Program-made: the position numbers and the translations under genes | From: Neofusicoccum parvum | Taxonomy: Eukaryota > Ascomycota > Dothideomycetes > Botryosphaeriales > Botryosphaeriaceae | Assembly: GCA_020912385.1 (NCBI GenBank) | Contig: CP087206.1 | Location: 1,178,001-1,242,000 of the forward strand | DNA length: 64,000 nucleotides | Direction of reading: 5' to 3' | Shown: one piece after another, positions 1 to 13,250 of the stretch | How positions within the stretch are numbered: the stretch's first letter is position 1 | Layout: every line of letters starts with the position of its first letter | Notes under the pieces: model-generated | What the model saw: only the letters and a program-made list of their open reading frames with translations | The model's database searches: none | Told to the model about the DNA's origin: nothing

Positions 1-847
1 CCAGACGCGGCGGCCATGCACCGCGTCGCCTTGTCTGGGGGCGCACTGCACGCACTGCTCTTGCCGCATCGAGCCGGAATAGGCGGTTGAGGTGGTGTTT
101 GGGATTGGCCGAGGATGACGATTTGCCTACCTGAGCGATCGGCAAGGCATGGGGCCCTGGCCCCGGGGCCCTAGAATCGAAAAACGTGCGGTGCGCTGCA
201 TGGCTGATTGGAGCGGCGCCACAGCAGCTTCCAGTGGCAGTCTTCAAACGCGGTGCTCGAGACGTCTCGCAGCGGCCGCGAAAGTCGGTGAAGGTTAAGG
301 GACGGCGAGCGCTTCCGCGGCGGCGGTGCGGCTGGGCGTCGCGGAGGGCTCGCTCGCGCGGCGTGTGCCTGGCGGGCGCGGTGGGTGGGCAGGCCCGCGA
401 GCGCGCTTGCTGGGCGAGGCGCGCGATTGTCAGGGGCGCCGTTGGGAGCGCGCGCGCTGCTGGGCCGGCTACTGGTCGTTTGGGCTGCCCGGAGATGGAG
501 AGGCTCTGGCTGTGGTGGCTCAGCGCGAGTCAGGCCCGGATCAGCGTCAGTCAACTTTGGCGACGGGCCTGCCCTACCGCTGCTCCATTGACAAACCACA
601 TCCGCCTCACGCCTCCCGCCGCACCGGCAAGCCAGCACCGCTGCCCAAGCAACGTGAGCCCCCCATAGGCCCCGCGCCCGCCCGCCTGCCTCCCGGCCTG
701 TGCGCTCACGCCTGCTGCATCCCGGTGCGCTCCTTGCGCCGGCCCAGTTCTTTTGGGAGGTGCTCCATCGGACAGTACCCGTCACCACGGCGGCCCGCCA
801 CCAGCACCCACGCCCCAGATCCGGCCAGCCTGACCAATGTACGCTCC
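1..847. other. GC-rich 5' region of KCS1
   Basis: No gene is supported here. The KCS1 reading frame stays open upstream to an ATG at 326, but the upstream residues are Arg/Ala/Gly-rich and look like GC-rich leader DNA. It probably holds the promoter and 5' UTR of KCS1; I see no clear TATA box. Confidence 0.5.
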
Positions 848-3800
848 ATGTCATCCGCTCCTCCTGCTCCGGATAATACCTCGCCTTCCACCCCGGTGAG
901 ATCCCATAGGGTCTCCCAGGATCATCGCAATGCCTCGTCGCCGCCCTCGCCCGACGGGGATGCGAAGGTGACACCAAAGACGCTCTCGCAGACGGGCCGC
1001 TCCAGGACCGCCCCCCTCTCGCTCGAGTCGCTGTATCCTGCCGCCGGTCCCCAGCTGTCGGAGCGCGACAGCATCTTCGCGACCAACTACATAACCACCG
1101 ACAGCCCCGCCGACTCGCCCAGCCTGCAGCCGCGCCCCGAGTCCAGCAGTGGCCCCGCCGACCCGCAAGAGCAAGACCAGCCGCACGCCATGGCAGAGGT
1201 CTCGCCCATGCGGAAGCTGGTCGACCCGCCGCTGCTCCGCCAGGCCCATCACCACCATCTCTACTCGCCCGCCAATGCCTCGTCGCCACTGGACCACTCC
1301 ACCTTCGCCCATGAATACCACAAGCTCAAGCACAACAGCGCTAGCCTGCACAACGACGATCCGCAGCTGCATCTTAGCGGTCATTTCATAACGCAAATCC
1401 TGGGCAGCGGCAGGACCGAGCCTACAACACAACAAGACACCACTCCTGCATTCGCCGTCGCCGTCGCCATTGATTCGCCCCACGACCGCTCCGACAGCCC
1501 GCGTGAGACCACGCCTGCTCACGATTCATTGGACGCAGACGAGAGAGTGCGCTATCGGTCGTGGCGGGAAGGGAAGCCAATACTGAGCATGACGGCGCAA
1601 CAAACTGTCAAGGAAGCAACCAACACACGGGTGGACAAGAAGATCGAGGCCACTCTCCCAAAAGCAGAGCCAAATCCTGTCGCTGCCCGCAGTCGAAAGG
1701 CCAGTCACTATCTGGGACTCTTCAAAGAAAACGAAGCGGCGCAGGAGCAAAAGAAACGTGACGAGCGAGCGAAAGAACGTACGAGCGAAGCCACGATCGC
1801 TGAGGGCCGAGATGAAGCAGCAACTGACCCCGAGGCGAGGACACCGGCGGCCGAGCAAATAGGCGATAAGGTCGGCACACCTATCCGCGACGATCGGCGC
1901 CCAGACGCATCAATCTCGCCAAGAAAATCATTACTGCCGCTTGACCCGATCAGCAATCGTCGTCGTACAGAAGTCGAAGAAGAGGCTACCAGCATCTCCG
2001 TGCAACCTCACGGCATCCCATTGAGCCTTCTGGAGGAGATAAGGAATTTCCACAACCTGACACCAGGAGCTCAACGAGGTACCTCGTTCTCCAGGAGTTT
2101 ACCAACAGCTGAGTCTGAGCGTTCCAAGCCAAGCTCTGCCAGGCCAACGTCAGATGCCCCGGGTAACGAACTTGCCGACTACTTTGGAGCTGCCCATGTT
2201 CCTCAAGAAGACAAAGCCGGTGGGACTGACGACGACGACGAGTCTGAGAGAGAGCATATTTCTTCGGCACTGTATTTTCCGCATCGTCAACTTACACCTA
2301 CCAAAACAACTCCCGATCAATTGAGCCCAGTGCGGGAGGATGCCCCCCTGCAAAAACTTCCTTCTAGAACTTCCACGCATGGATTCCCTGCTGGCTGGAG
2401 AGATAAAGAAACTACACCGACGCCTGATGAGGTCCAGATCTCCCTTCAAACACAGGACGAGCAAAAATATCTCCACGGCGACCTCAAACCTCAACCTCAG
2501 TCACCTGAGGCAGAACACCACAGATTGGTATCCGAATCGGACTACACTGTGTCCTGTTCGGGATCTGAGTATGAGTCTTGGGATGAATCCGCTCAGTCAA
2601 CGCAAGGGTACGACAGTGCTACCGAGGAGCTAGGAACTACTCCCACGCAGGTCTCATATAAGCGTGAGGTTACTTCAGCACCGAAGCCACACCACCACCA
2701 TCACCACCACCGTCGTCATCAGCAAACCGCACCTCTTGGCGCTGTCGAACTCAAGCCGTATGATCATCAAGTCGGTGGCCATTCCACAGTGTATCGTTTC
2801 TCGCGACGCGCCGTTTGTAAACAACTCAACAATAGGGAGAACGAATTCTACGAGACGGTTGAGCGGAATCATCCTGATCTGCTGGATTTCTTACCGAGGT
2901 AAGACTATGTCATTGCCCTCCTTGTGGCTTTAAAGCTGAAACTTCAGCAAAGACGCTTCCTCCCACCTTCCCGATTTCCATGCGTAAAGATGTATATTTG
3001 CTGACTGTCTCTCTACTAGGTACATTGGTGTTCTGAATGTTACATATCGGAAGGCCCCCAAGAAAAGGAAGGCGACAAAAGACTCCAAGGACCAAGAAAA
3101 CGGCATGAACAATGGTGCCAAAACATCAGAACTCGAGGCTCATGCTAAACCAACATTTGAGACCGCACCAGCCGAATCTGAGCATTCAACCAAGCCGGCT
3201 GGTAGTACCTCTGAAAACCAGCCGAGGCTCGTCAGCCACTCTCAGCAATTAACGCCTGCTGTCCCACAAGTCATCTTCGAGAACAACATGCACATTATAC
3301 CAGACAACTTATTCCGCCTTCCGCCTCGTGTGACGACCCCCAGGCCACACACAGGAGATGCTTCCTTACTCTCGCAACAGTATCGTCGACACCAAAGTAT
3401 GGATGCCACCCATCACTCAGGGAAGCACTCCACTGGCACGAGCCCAACCCGACCTGAACTGAAGCAAGCCTCGAGTTGGGGCGCCACCATGGTCAACAAC
3501 AAGCTTCGTGAGCAGGTTCTCAAGGAGGTCTTCACCCCTCCAACAATCCATCACCACGTACGTCACGACCGAAACCACCACAGCCTTCCTGGAAGGAAGC
3601 GTGGTCTTGAAACGAATGGACTACCCGGAGCTAGCCACCACACCCGTAGAGGAAGTGCGGATGTGGCAACGAGACGGGAAACTCTTCTGGATGACGGCGG
3701 TAGCCCGCGCAAGCAGGTGCTGAGATCCGAAGCTGAGCGTCACCTTTCGAACATGCTTGCTGGTGAAAGCAGATCGCTTGAGAGGTTTCCCTCTCTGCCG

Positions 3801-5030
3801 CAACTCAAAGGGCTGGACTCTGCAAAAGATGTTGCCAAGGATACGATTCCGACCAAGCAGCGGCAGCCAAGGCGCCGTCACTCGGGCGGTGGTCTCCGTC
3901 GAAGGCCGAACGAAATCGATAGCGGAGAAAGAGGCAATCTCGAGTATCACGAAGAGGATGGTTATGGTGGTGATCGTGAAGATGACGTCTTCGCCATGGA
4001 TGAGGACAAGAAGCCGGAGGCTACGAATCAAAGCTCAGCGCCTGCTGAACTAGCGCAGTCTGAGCAAACGAATGGCCAACTAGAACCGAATGGCGGAACC
4101 GGCACCATGCTCCCAGCTCCGGTTACCAATCCGAGACTGACAAATCCACCTATGGTCGAAGACCCTCAGAACCCCAAGGAAGCCATGCAACCGGATGAGC
4201 GAGTGCAGCACTTTATCCTTCTCGAAGATCTCACCGCAGGCATGTCTCGGCCTTGCGTGCTTGATCTGAAGATGGGAACAAGGCAATACGGTGTGGAAGC
4301 CAACGAGAAGAAGCAGCGCTCGCAGAGACGTAAATGCCAGATGACCACCTCGCGTGAGCTTGGTGTTCGTGTTTGCGGCATGCAAGTCTGGAACATGAAG
4401 ACACAGTCGTACATCTTCGAGGACAAGTACTTCGGCCGTGATTTGAAGGCCGGTAAGGAGTTCCAAGATGCGCTCACCCGTTTCTTCTTCGATGGACACG
4501 GCTACACGAGCGCTACCAAGCACATTCCAGTCATCTTGGAGAAGATCTCAACGCTTGAGCGGATGATACGTCGGCTTCCTGGCTACAGATTCTACGCGAG
4601 CAGCCTGCTAATGCTGTACGATCGCGGCGACGGCCCGGTAGAGACTTCATCGTCAGCAAGTCGCCATGCATCACAGGACCAGGACGGCAAGTCTGCGTTC
4701 GAGCAGGAGAAAAAGGCAAAGTCTGAAATAAAACTGAAGATCGTTGACTTCGCCAACTGTGTGACGGCCGAGGATGAGCTTCCAGAGGATGTTTCGTGCC
4801 CTCCCTCGGATCCGAACGGCGTCGACAAAGGCTACTTGCGTGGCCTGCGCACGCTGCGCATGTACTTCCAGCGCATATGGCGCGACATGAACGAAGATAA
4901 AGGATACGTCGAGCGAGGCGAGTGCGAAGGCCTGCGCCACGGAGAGGGGGAGCTCGGCCATGGGATGATCCTCGAAGGCTGGGAAGACGGTCCGATCGTT
5001 GACGAAGATTCGGGCAATGTCAGTGTGTAA
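848..5030 (+). CDS. KCS1: inositol hexakisphosphate kinase (KCS1-like)
   Basis: This enzyme phosphorylates InsP6 to the pyrophosphate InsP7, a signal in phosphate homeostasis, stress and vacuole biology. Exons are 848-2898 and 3020-5030 (121-nt GTAAGA...TAG intron), giving about 1353 aa. The junction creates the family stretch [14 protein letters not shown]. The IPK catalytic motif PCVLDLKMG (PxxxDxKxG) lies near residue 1095, followed by an SSLL segment (YASSLLMLY) and a VDFAN motif near the C-terminus, all characteristic of inositol polyphosphate kinases. The N-terminal half is long, Ser/Pro/His-rich and probably disordered, as in yeast Kcs1, with a polyhistidine run near 2690-2710. I chose the ATG at 848 (MSSAPPAP) because sequence upstream of it looks non-coding; the frame is open back to 326, so the start is uncertain. 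The family call is firm. Confidence 0.93.
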
Positions 5031-5625
5031 GATACAACCGAATTATTTGGTGTTCTTGGAGCTGCGGTCTTTGATCCGGTAAGGCACTATGCACAAGGTA
5101 GGGTACGGCATCGTTTCAGGCGTTCATCTTCGATTCTTCGTTTCTGGGATGGGTCAACGGTCTATTTTCCTCCAGTAATTTTCCGTCTACGTTCAAAAGC
5201 GCTCTATTCGCTGGTTTGTTCTGATTGGGAGCATGGCGTCGATTTTGGGCGTTGAGGGCCAGGAGGGACGTGGAGGGAGGGAAAGGAAATTGCTAACAGA
5301 CAGCTTCGATTCGTTGTACCATAGATCGAAGCAATTCACATATAAGTAATGCACTGGCGGAATGGGTGAATAATGTGAGGAGAATTATGGGTAGCCCTTG
5401 GCCCTTTGCTGGGCCAAGGTGCAGGGCGGGCATGCACATGCACATAAAGGAACGTGCGGCTCGTGCGCCCGCGGGCCCCGGGATCCTCGCTCATCCCGGC
5501 GGCCACCTCGCCCAGACACCTGCATCACACGTCCCCGAGCTTGCTCCTCGCCGGCCGTCGAGCTCCCCGAAACCCCAACTGAAATGGAGCTTCCCAAATG
5601 CCGGCATTGCTCGACCTAGAAAGCC
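5031..5625. other. KCS1-RIC1 intergenic region
   Basis: It holds the KCS1 3' UTR and the RIC1 promoter. A TATA-like element (ACATATAAGTAA) lies at about 5338-5349, some 280 bp before the RIC1 ATG. No gene is seen. Confidence 0.4.
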
Positions 5626-8600
5626 ATGTTCTGGCCCATTGGGAGCCCCAGAGTCTACGCCACCAGCCAGCGCCAACTGCCTCCAGAGCGTCGCATAACC
5701 TCCGACGACGGTGTCAACAGCCAGCCGCCCCCCGCCGCAGTCAACGGGAGGCACCACGAGCCCGAGTCCGCCCACGCCGCACAGCTCAGGCCCGCCGATG
5801 ACGATGCTGAACGCGATGCCACGGTGACGCAAGGGCCGAACGGCTCAGCGCCGCAGACGTCGAGCGCCGCCAACGGCAGCCTGCAAGGGAACGACGCGGA
5901 GACAGATGTCGACGGCGAGATTATCGCTCTGCGCGTCGCCCGCAATGGCCAATTGTTTGCCACCATCACTCGCTCGACGCTGACCATCTGGCAGACGAAG
6001 GTAAGTCTACTGCACTCGCCTGTCTGCCTGAACGCCCTCTGACGCACCAGCCTGCAGCCGACGGCCGTGCTGGCCTCTGTGCTGCGCTCGCCCGCCTCCC
6101 TCCAGACTTACGGCCCGAACGTCTCCCTCCTGCTGCGCCCCGACTCGGCAATCTTCGTCGTGCAGACCGCTTTGGGCTACCTCATCACCTATTCCCTCGC
6201 CAGCGATCCCACCTCCCGCGTCTACCGACAGCAGTTCGATCCCAACGCCCACGGCCACTCGCGACGCCACAGCATCTCTGGCAACAGGGTACATGCAACA
6301 GCAGACAGGTTCGCCGGTCCGGGCGAGGGTGGCGGCATCCAGGATGTCAGCATCCGCTTCCGCATGGTTATAAGGGTCGATGCTGGAATCGCCAAAGCCC
6401 TCGCCCTAGACGATGAGCTGGTCGTTGCCACGGCGAAGCCTGCTGCAATCCAGTGCATCCGATGGGCCCCGGATAGTCAAGGAAATCAGACAAGCACCGA
6501 GTTGCTCAGCAAAATGTCCTGGCTTAGCAAGAAGACGACGGTCGTAGACATTGTCCATGACCGACCAATGAATCTATACGCCTGGGTTATGAGCGACGGC
6601 AAAGCCTACGCTGTTCAGAAGCTTCCCCCGAGTTCCACGGATGCCCAAGCCTCGAAAGCCCTTTTCAAAGGATACTGCTTCCACGAGCCGGAGACCGAGG
6701 ACGCCTACGCTGTCAAGGCTGCAATAAACGCTCGTTTCTCTTTGGTTGCAATCGGCTGTGCAAATGGAGAAATACACGTTTACACTGCCAGGGACTACGA
6801 TGGCCATGTCCCGCTGTCGCACAAGCTGCAGACAGGACTGACGTCGGCGTCGTCTGGGAACCTGATGTTCCTTACATACTCGCCAGACGGGTACTGTCTC
6901 TTCGCTGGCTACGAGAAAGGCTGGATGATGTGGAGTGTCTACGGGAAGCCTGGCGCAAGCAGCTTTACCGCAACACGATTCATGTCTGAAAACAACGATG
7001 AAAGCTGGCTTCTCAGTGTACGTGACGGATTCTGGGTCGGTGGCGGGTCAGAAATGGTCCTTCTTGGCCGAAACGACAATCGGCTCTGGCTCCTTGAGAT
7101 GGCGCGGAGTGCTGTTGCTGGATGCTTCTCCTCTGCGAACGTCTCCCGGTCCCTGCTCCAGACGAACGCCGGCTTCATGATCTACCGCGGATATGACATG
7201 CCTGACCTAACAGCCATCTCTGCGGAAGTGTCACTATGGCACCATGTGCAAGTACCGTCCCCGTACCTGGTGGACCAATGGCCTATAAGGAGCGCAGTCA
7301 TTTCGGCCGACGGTCGCTATGTCGCAGTGGCGGGCCGACGCGGTCTCGCACATTACAGTGTCACCAGTGGGAGATGGAAGACGTTCGATGACCCTGATAT
7401 GGAAAACGAGTTCACCGTCCGGGGCGGCATGTGCTGGCATCAACATGTTTTGATTGCAGCTGTTGAGGCCAACAATTCATACGAGGTAAGGCGTGCTGTG
7501 TATGGTGGTGGGGGTTCCCGGCTGACCGCAGTTCAGCTTCGTATCTACTCACGCGAAAAGGACCTAGACAACAACAAAGTTATGCACAAGGAGCGCCTCC
7601 CGGCCCCAATTGTCTTGATTGCACCTTCGGGGGATGATTCCTTATTGGTCTACACGTACGACAATATCCTCTACCATTACATAATAAATGTCGCAAACTC
7701 GTCGGTGAGAATAGTGCAAGTTGGACAAATTGCACTACACGGGATCATCCGAGCGCCGCCAAGAGTGCGAGCTTTGAGCTGGATCCTGCCAGAAGATCAA
7801 CTAGGTAAGTTGGACTTGGGTCTACTGGCTCTCCAGTCCCTATGCTGATCAATCACCAGATCATGGCGATCCTTCGCAGGATGTGGCTGTAGCGACCATC
7901 CTGTTCCTGGTTGACGGGAAGCTTGTCCTATTGCAGCCGACAACGACGGAGGACGGTGTGCTAAAATATGAGATGCGCATCATAGCACAAAACGTGGAAT
8001 ACTATGCGCTTATGCGAGACCATCCCTCTTTCAAGCTGGCGGATGACGAAGATTACCTGCCGCCTAGCCCTTCTGCCAACCTACCGAACAACAGCCTCCA
8101 AGGCCACGATTTACGCGATTCGCTGTGGTACTTTGATGGCCAAGACATGAAGCTTTGGATCGATGCTCAAGACGTTTTGGTGTCGGCCGCCTTGGAGCTT
8201 GGCCGAGAGCTTCCGGCCACTGTTAGCATACCTGTTGATTTCTACCCACTGTCGCCGCTGTTGAACAAAGGAATAATATTCGGCGTGGAGTCTGATTTGG
8301 TGCAGAGGCGCGATATCAGCTTCGCCTACTTCCGCTTCACTACAAGGGTAAGTGCCTGGTGGCTGAGCGGGCTACAAATTGCAAACGCTGACAGGCCTAG
8401 ACTCACCTCTTTCTGCCACCACTGCTTCGACACCACTTGGCGCAATACAACTCCCCTGCCGCATTGCATCTGTCGCACCACTACCAGCATCTGCTTTACT
8501 TCCCGCATGCATTGGAGATCTTGCTGCATGACGTGTTGGACGACGAGGTTGACACGTCTCCACCGCCGGAGCAAGCGCTTCTGCCAAGCGTTCTGTCTTT

Positions 8601-9240
8601 TCTTTCGTCGTTCCCGCAGTACCTCGACATTGTCGTGCAATGCACACGCAAGACCGAAGTCCGATCGTGGCGCACGCTGTTCGCACACCTCCCGCCGCCG
8701 CAAGAGCTTTTCGAAGAGTCGTTGCAGCGGGGCTCTTTGAAAACAGCAGGCGGCTATCTCCTTGTGCTGCACACATTCGAGGAGCTGAGCTCGAGTTCGC
8801 ACCAGCTGATCCGGTTGCTTCAGCGCGCCAAGAACGAGCGAGCCTGGGATCTGTGCAAGGAGCTTGCCCGCTTCCTCATGGCGCTCGACGAGTCGGGCGA
8901 CACGCTCAGAGAGGCGCTGGAGCTGGCGGAGCTCACGTCGCCAACCGAAGGTGGGACAAAAAGACCTGCCGGCAGTGGTTTCATGTTTGAGGAATCACGG
9001 CATGCCATCTCGCGCAACAATGGGAGGAACGGTAGCAGCAGGATTGGAGATATTGGCATCGGTATCGGCGGGATCGACCTTGCTGCGGGATCCAACAGCA
9101 GCATCGGCAGCCGCAGCCCCGCCAGCGCAACAGCGAATGGCGACGACAGGAGCTCGTCCGGTGCTGCGGCTGCCGTCGACGCCGGTGCGGCCGGGGCCGA
9201 GGTCGGCAATGACGATTTCTTTGCGACAGGGTTTGGCTAA
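5626..9240 (+). CDS. RIC1: RIC1, subunit of the Ypt6/Rab6 guanine-nucleotide exchange factor
   Basis: With Rgp1, Ric1 activates Ypt6 at the Golgi for endosome-to-Golgi traffic. Exons are 5626-6000, 6058-7485, 7537-7804, 7860-8347 and 8401-9240 (introns 57, 51, 55 and 53 nt), giving 1132 aa. The N-terminus MFWPIGSPRVYATS matches the family start, and an N-terminal WD40-like propeller follows. The C-terminal RIC1 domain contains HHYQHLLYFPHALEILLHDV, assembled across the last intron. The 51-nt intron (7486-7536) is in frame and stop-free, so a naive reading retains 17 extra residues; removing it gives NNSYELRIYSRE, which resembles homologues as I recall them. The tail after about residue 1030 is Gly/Ser/Ala-rich and low-complexity. 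The start context is good and no competing upstream ATG is in frame. Confidence 0.93.
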
Positions 9241-10506
9241 TAGTTGAGACGCAACCAATAGTGCAAAAGATGGGAAATGATTAAACGGTTTCAACAAATA
9301 ACTCGTCGTTGTCATCACGGGGGCCAAGGGACCCTTTCCCACAGGGCTAGCCCTCCGGGTTCTAGAGCTGGGTCACGATGGCCGTTGAACGCTTGAGCTT
9401 GGCTCAGCTAGCCACAAATCAGCGGGGTGGATAAGCCCCTCGGCCCTTAGCCGGTGGTTGGCGGATGACGGCATGGACAGGGAAGCCCGAGGAGAAAGGC
9501 GTGTGGCTATGATGTTAGAGCGGTCTAGCGGGCAGCGGCCCAGGCACGTACCCTCGTCGCGAGAGCGTTCGTGCGAGCGCGAGCCGGTGCTGCAGCCCTT
9601 GGTGTGGGAGAGAACGCGGCCAGCGCCGGCGCTGATTGGGCCACGGCAAATTTGCAGAACGACACTGTACACGGCAGCGATGGCCGTGGCCCATCATGCA
9701 GCGGCCGCCCCGGCTAGCATCGATGTGTTTTTTTGCCAACGCCGTGCAACGCTCCGCGATCGTCGTCGCCGCCTGCACCAGCGACGTCTGCGTGCATACG
9801 GACGAGAGGTTGGCCTCAGGCTGCGGCCGCTCAGTCAGAAGGCGCATTTGCACGCGTCTCGGCCGGCGGCGACAGAGCCGTCAGCACGCGGCCCCGCTTG
9901 CGGCTAGCAGCATCTGCACGGGACGGGCGGTGCTTATGGCGCCAGGCGGCGGATTGGGCGGGCAAGCGAGACGGGCAGCCCTGGGACACCGCCGGCGGTG
10001 GGAGGTGAGTGTGGTGGCACCCATCACGTAGGGCTCGCGGGCGGCGGGCGCTTGCACGGGCTGCGCGGGCTGCACGGGCCCCCAGCACAGCCTGCCCGAG
10101 GCATCGCTGGCGCGTGCGCTTTCTCTCGCTGTGCTGGGGAGCCCTCGCCGCGGCGTGAGGCTTGACGTAGCGCATCGCGCCTTCGGTCCCCAAGCAGCGT
10201 GGAGTTCACCGACCTGCGTGCTCAACTGCGCCTCCTTGCACCCACCCCCCGGCGCGCTCGACGCCATTGCTGCACGCGCAAGTGATACACGCGCGCAAAC
10301 TACGGGCGTAGTTGGCCTTATACATAGCCTCGCCACACCCGCACATCAGCCTCCCACATTCCGCCCTGTGCTTGCCCAGAGATCGCCCTCAGGACCGCAG
10401 AGGCTCAAGCCCGCCCGAACGCTAACGCCGGAATATGAGCAACACCACCGCACGGCTCTCGCACCACGCCGCCTGCCCTCCGCCCGCCGCCACGAGCTAG
10501 AGCTAG
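9241..10506. other. intergenic region upstream of the PF11951-like gene
   Basis: About 1.27 kb of GC-rich DNA with only overlapping open frames of skewed Arg/Ala/Pro composition on both strands. I see no protein family, tRNA or repeat; it probably carries the RIC1 3' UTR and the next promoter. Confidence 0.4.
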
Positions 10507-12653
10507 ATGTCGTGCTCCTCCGAGAGCTACCCCTCCGCCCAGCAGCCCACCGCCCGCCCCGCCGAGCAGGAATCCCACCCCGCCATGGACCTGCAATTCA
10601 CCCCGCAGATGCCGCAGCCGGCCTTCCCGTGGAGCTCGCCAGGTCAGCAACAAAGGGGTTGTTCGTGTTCTCCACCAGCATTACTAATTCCTTCTCAAGA
10701 TCCCTTTGGGACGCGCACTGCTCCTTCCGCGCCGCCAGCTTCGTCGCGCCGCCGCACAAGTAGCCGCACCTCCTCGCACTCGCCTGCCTCCGAGGACACC
10801 AGCAACAGCTTCAGATTCGTCACCGCCACCAGGCCCGAAGAGTTCAGGGATCCGGAGCTGATGCGTACCGTGCGCTCCCACGTTATGTTTGGCGTGGTGG
10901 AGGGGAGGCAGCGGCGGACCTTCCCCGTCACGTCCAAAGCAAAGGCCAAGGCGTCGACGCGCGGAGAGAGCAGCGGCAGCGGGCCGTCGCCGCTGGCACA
11001 TCACCCCAAACGCAACATATCCTTCAACCGGTCCGACTCGGCCGCCACGTCCAACCCGGACAACCCGGAGATCATGGAGAGAGGGGAGGCCTTGGATATT
11101 TTCCAGAGATACCGCGTTCCCAAGCAATCGTCAGTGACAGGCAGCACGCCGCGCAGCGATCAGGGCACCGACGCTGACAGCCCGGAGTCGCTGCGTCCGA
11201 GCCATCAGTCGAAACGGACCAAGAGGAGCGTGAACACGCCCCCGTCCTACGAGCAGCAACTACCCGAACAGATGCTCGTGCAGCCGCCCGAGGGAGGCAG
11301 GGGCTGGATGAATCCGCTTTACAATTCGGCCTTCCAGGTTCTTGGACCGCTGGAGGCCTTTGCTGTCCCGACACCTAACAATCCTTTCTCCCCTCACGAC
11401 CCCTTCCAAGCGCTCCCGGCCCCCATCAATGCGGATATAAATATGCCCATGCTGAAGTACTACTGTGAGTAGCTCTTTGTGCGTTTCTTTGTAGCGGCGC
11501 TGATTTAGTTCAAGGCCATCTGTATTTCGGCACAAGGGCTATGGCGAGAGCATGGTTACCGCAGATGATCCAGTCTCGGGAGTCATTTTTGAGCACGCTC
11601 GCTATCGCGACCAGTCACCAAGACGCAATGACCGGACAACTAGCCCCGACCAAACTCACGCTTATGGTGCAAACGGAAGTTTTCCATCTCCTGAACGAGG
11701 CTTTCAACGAACGGTGGACCAGGATTAAAGACACCACGATCATGAGCGTGGTCCAGCTTCTCTGCAGCGAGCTGGTGAATTCCGGGGCAGAGCAGCTAAA
11801 ATTCCACGAGACGGGACTGCAGCAGCTCATCGTTGAGCGTGGCGGGCTGAACAGGCTCGGCGTTCAAGGGGAGCTGGCTGCCGTAGCGACTGCGTCAGTC
11901 ACTTGTCATCATTCCAAAAAGATCCACATACTGACACACTCTCACAGGATGATCTACTCCTCAGCTATCTTCCGCGAAGGCTCGCCCGACCCCCTCTTCT
12001 CCGACTACGCCAACACCATCCGAACACCAGTGTATAGCGACAAGGACGTGGTCCCCGAATCCCCGCTTTTCTGCCCGCGCGCCCGCTTCTTCACGCTTGA
12101 GCGCTCCAAGCGCTGCAACGCGGCCACGCGCGAGCTGATCCAGAAGCTCAAGCAGCTCGCCGACGTCGCCGCCAGCCCGCTGGAGCAGTCCTCCTGGGAC
12201 ACGGACCAGCACAAGCGCAGCATCCTCGCCTACATCCGCGCGCTGCCCGCCGCCGCCCAGCTCCCGGCGGTTTCGACCGAGCTCGACCGCAAAGCCCGCC
12301 ACCGCTACGAGGCCTGCCGCCTCGCGGGCCTCCTGTACGCCGAGTCGCTCGTCGGCCGGCGGCCGCTGTCCGAAGTCGTGGGGGCGGGCGAGGGCGCGGT
12401 GAGCCTAGAGGCGCTCGTAGAGGCGATCAGGCGGAGCGATTGCCCGCACAGCGAGTGCTGGGGCGACATGACGGGCGTGCTGTACTGGGTCACGCTGGTC
12501 GGCGGCGCGGCGGCGAGGGATGCCGTTGAGAGGCGGTGGCTGACGGCGCTGAACGTGCGGTGCGCGATCGTGCTGGCGTTCGAGCACAGGAACGCGGTGG
12601 TGGTGAGCTTGAGGAAGATGCAGGGGAGTTTGGTGAGGAGGGCGTCGTCGTAG
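10507..12653 (+). CDS. fungal-specific transcription-factor-domain protein (PF11951-like) without zinc cluster
   Basis: Proposed exons are 10507-10642, 10700-11464, 11509-11893 and 11948-12653, giving about 663 aa. The introns of 57 and 54 nt (10643-10699, 11894-11947) are in frame and stop-free, but have acceptors and branch-like sites (TACTAAT, CTGACA); the 44-nt intron 11465-11508 is required to keep the frame. The N-terminal third is Ser/Pro-rich, followed by FRFVTATRPEEFRDPELM and VRSHVMFGVVEGRQRR. This arrangement is typical of fungal proteins that have the PF11951-type C-terminal helical domain but lack the Zn2Cys6 DNA-binding motif. No cysteine cluster is present. A regulatory role is inferred only from the family. 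The start could instead be the inner ATG at 10585. Confidence 0.72.
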
Positions 12654-13250
12654 AAGGCGTTTTTTCCCCTTCGGTTTTGGAACGGCTGGCGAGCCGGGCG
12701 TTTTTGGGATGGTGGGATTGGGAATTGATTGGGAAAACCAGGGCTCTCGTTTTTTTTTCTATGGGTTTCCGAGAACGGCGACACTGATACCAGAATACAG
12801 GGGAAACGCTTCCTTCTTTTCTCTTCTTGGCCTGTCGTTCTACATGTACTTTACGACCTTTTAATGATTGGGAGCGTTACGTTTTCGGTATGGGGTCAGG
12901 GGCTTGTTCTCCTCGATCGTTCAGATTTGGATGGGAAAGAGCGGGCTTTTTCATCGAGACGCATTGTCACGGAGAGCGGTTGGTTTAGCGATAGCTGGCT
13001 TGGTCATGATCACGAATGTAACCTCACTCATACATCGTCTCGCGTTTCTCTCATCGAACATTCGGTTATTGCTCATCTGGAAGAATGATAATTTATTCAT
13101 ACAGTTTAAGCAATCTTGATGCAGTGTCGTGTCTATTCGTGACGGAGCAGAACTACAAAGAGGTCGTCAAGGGAAGGTATGGAGCCAGGCCGTGAAGGGA
13201 ACGGAAGAAAGTACATCGAAAGGGGTATGCGTGGGGGATGGGTGAGGGAT
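12654..13250. other. convergent 3' intergenic region
   Basis: It lies between the stops of the PF11951-like gene (+) and the I78 inhibitor gene (-). T-rich stretches near 12660-12790 fit a 3' UTR. No gene is seen. Confidence 0.4.

Noticed and set aside
171..1289. Long minus-strand frame of 372 aa over the KCS1 5' region
   Set aside because: Arg/Ala/Trp-rich composition and full overlap with the KCS1 start; a GC-driven shadow frame.
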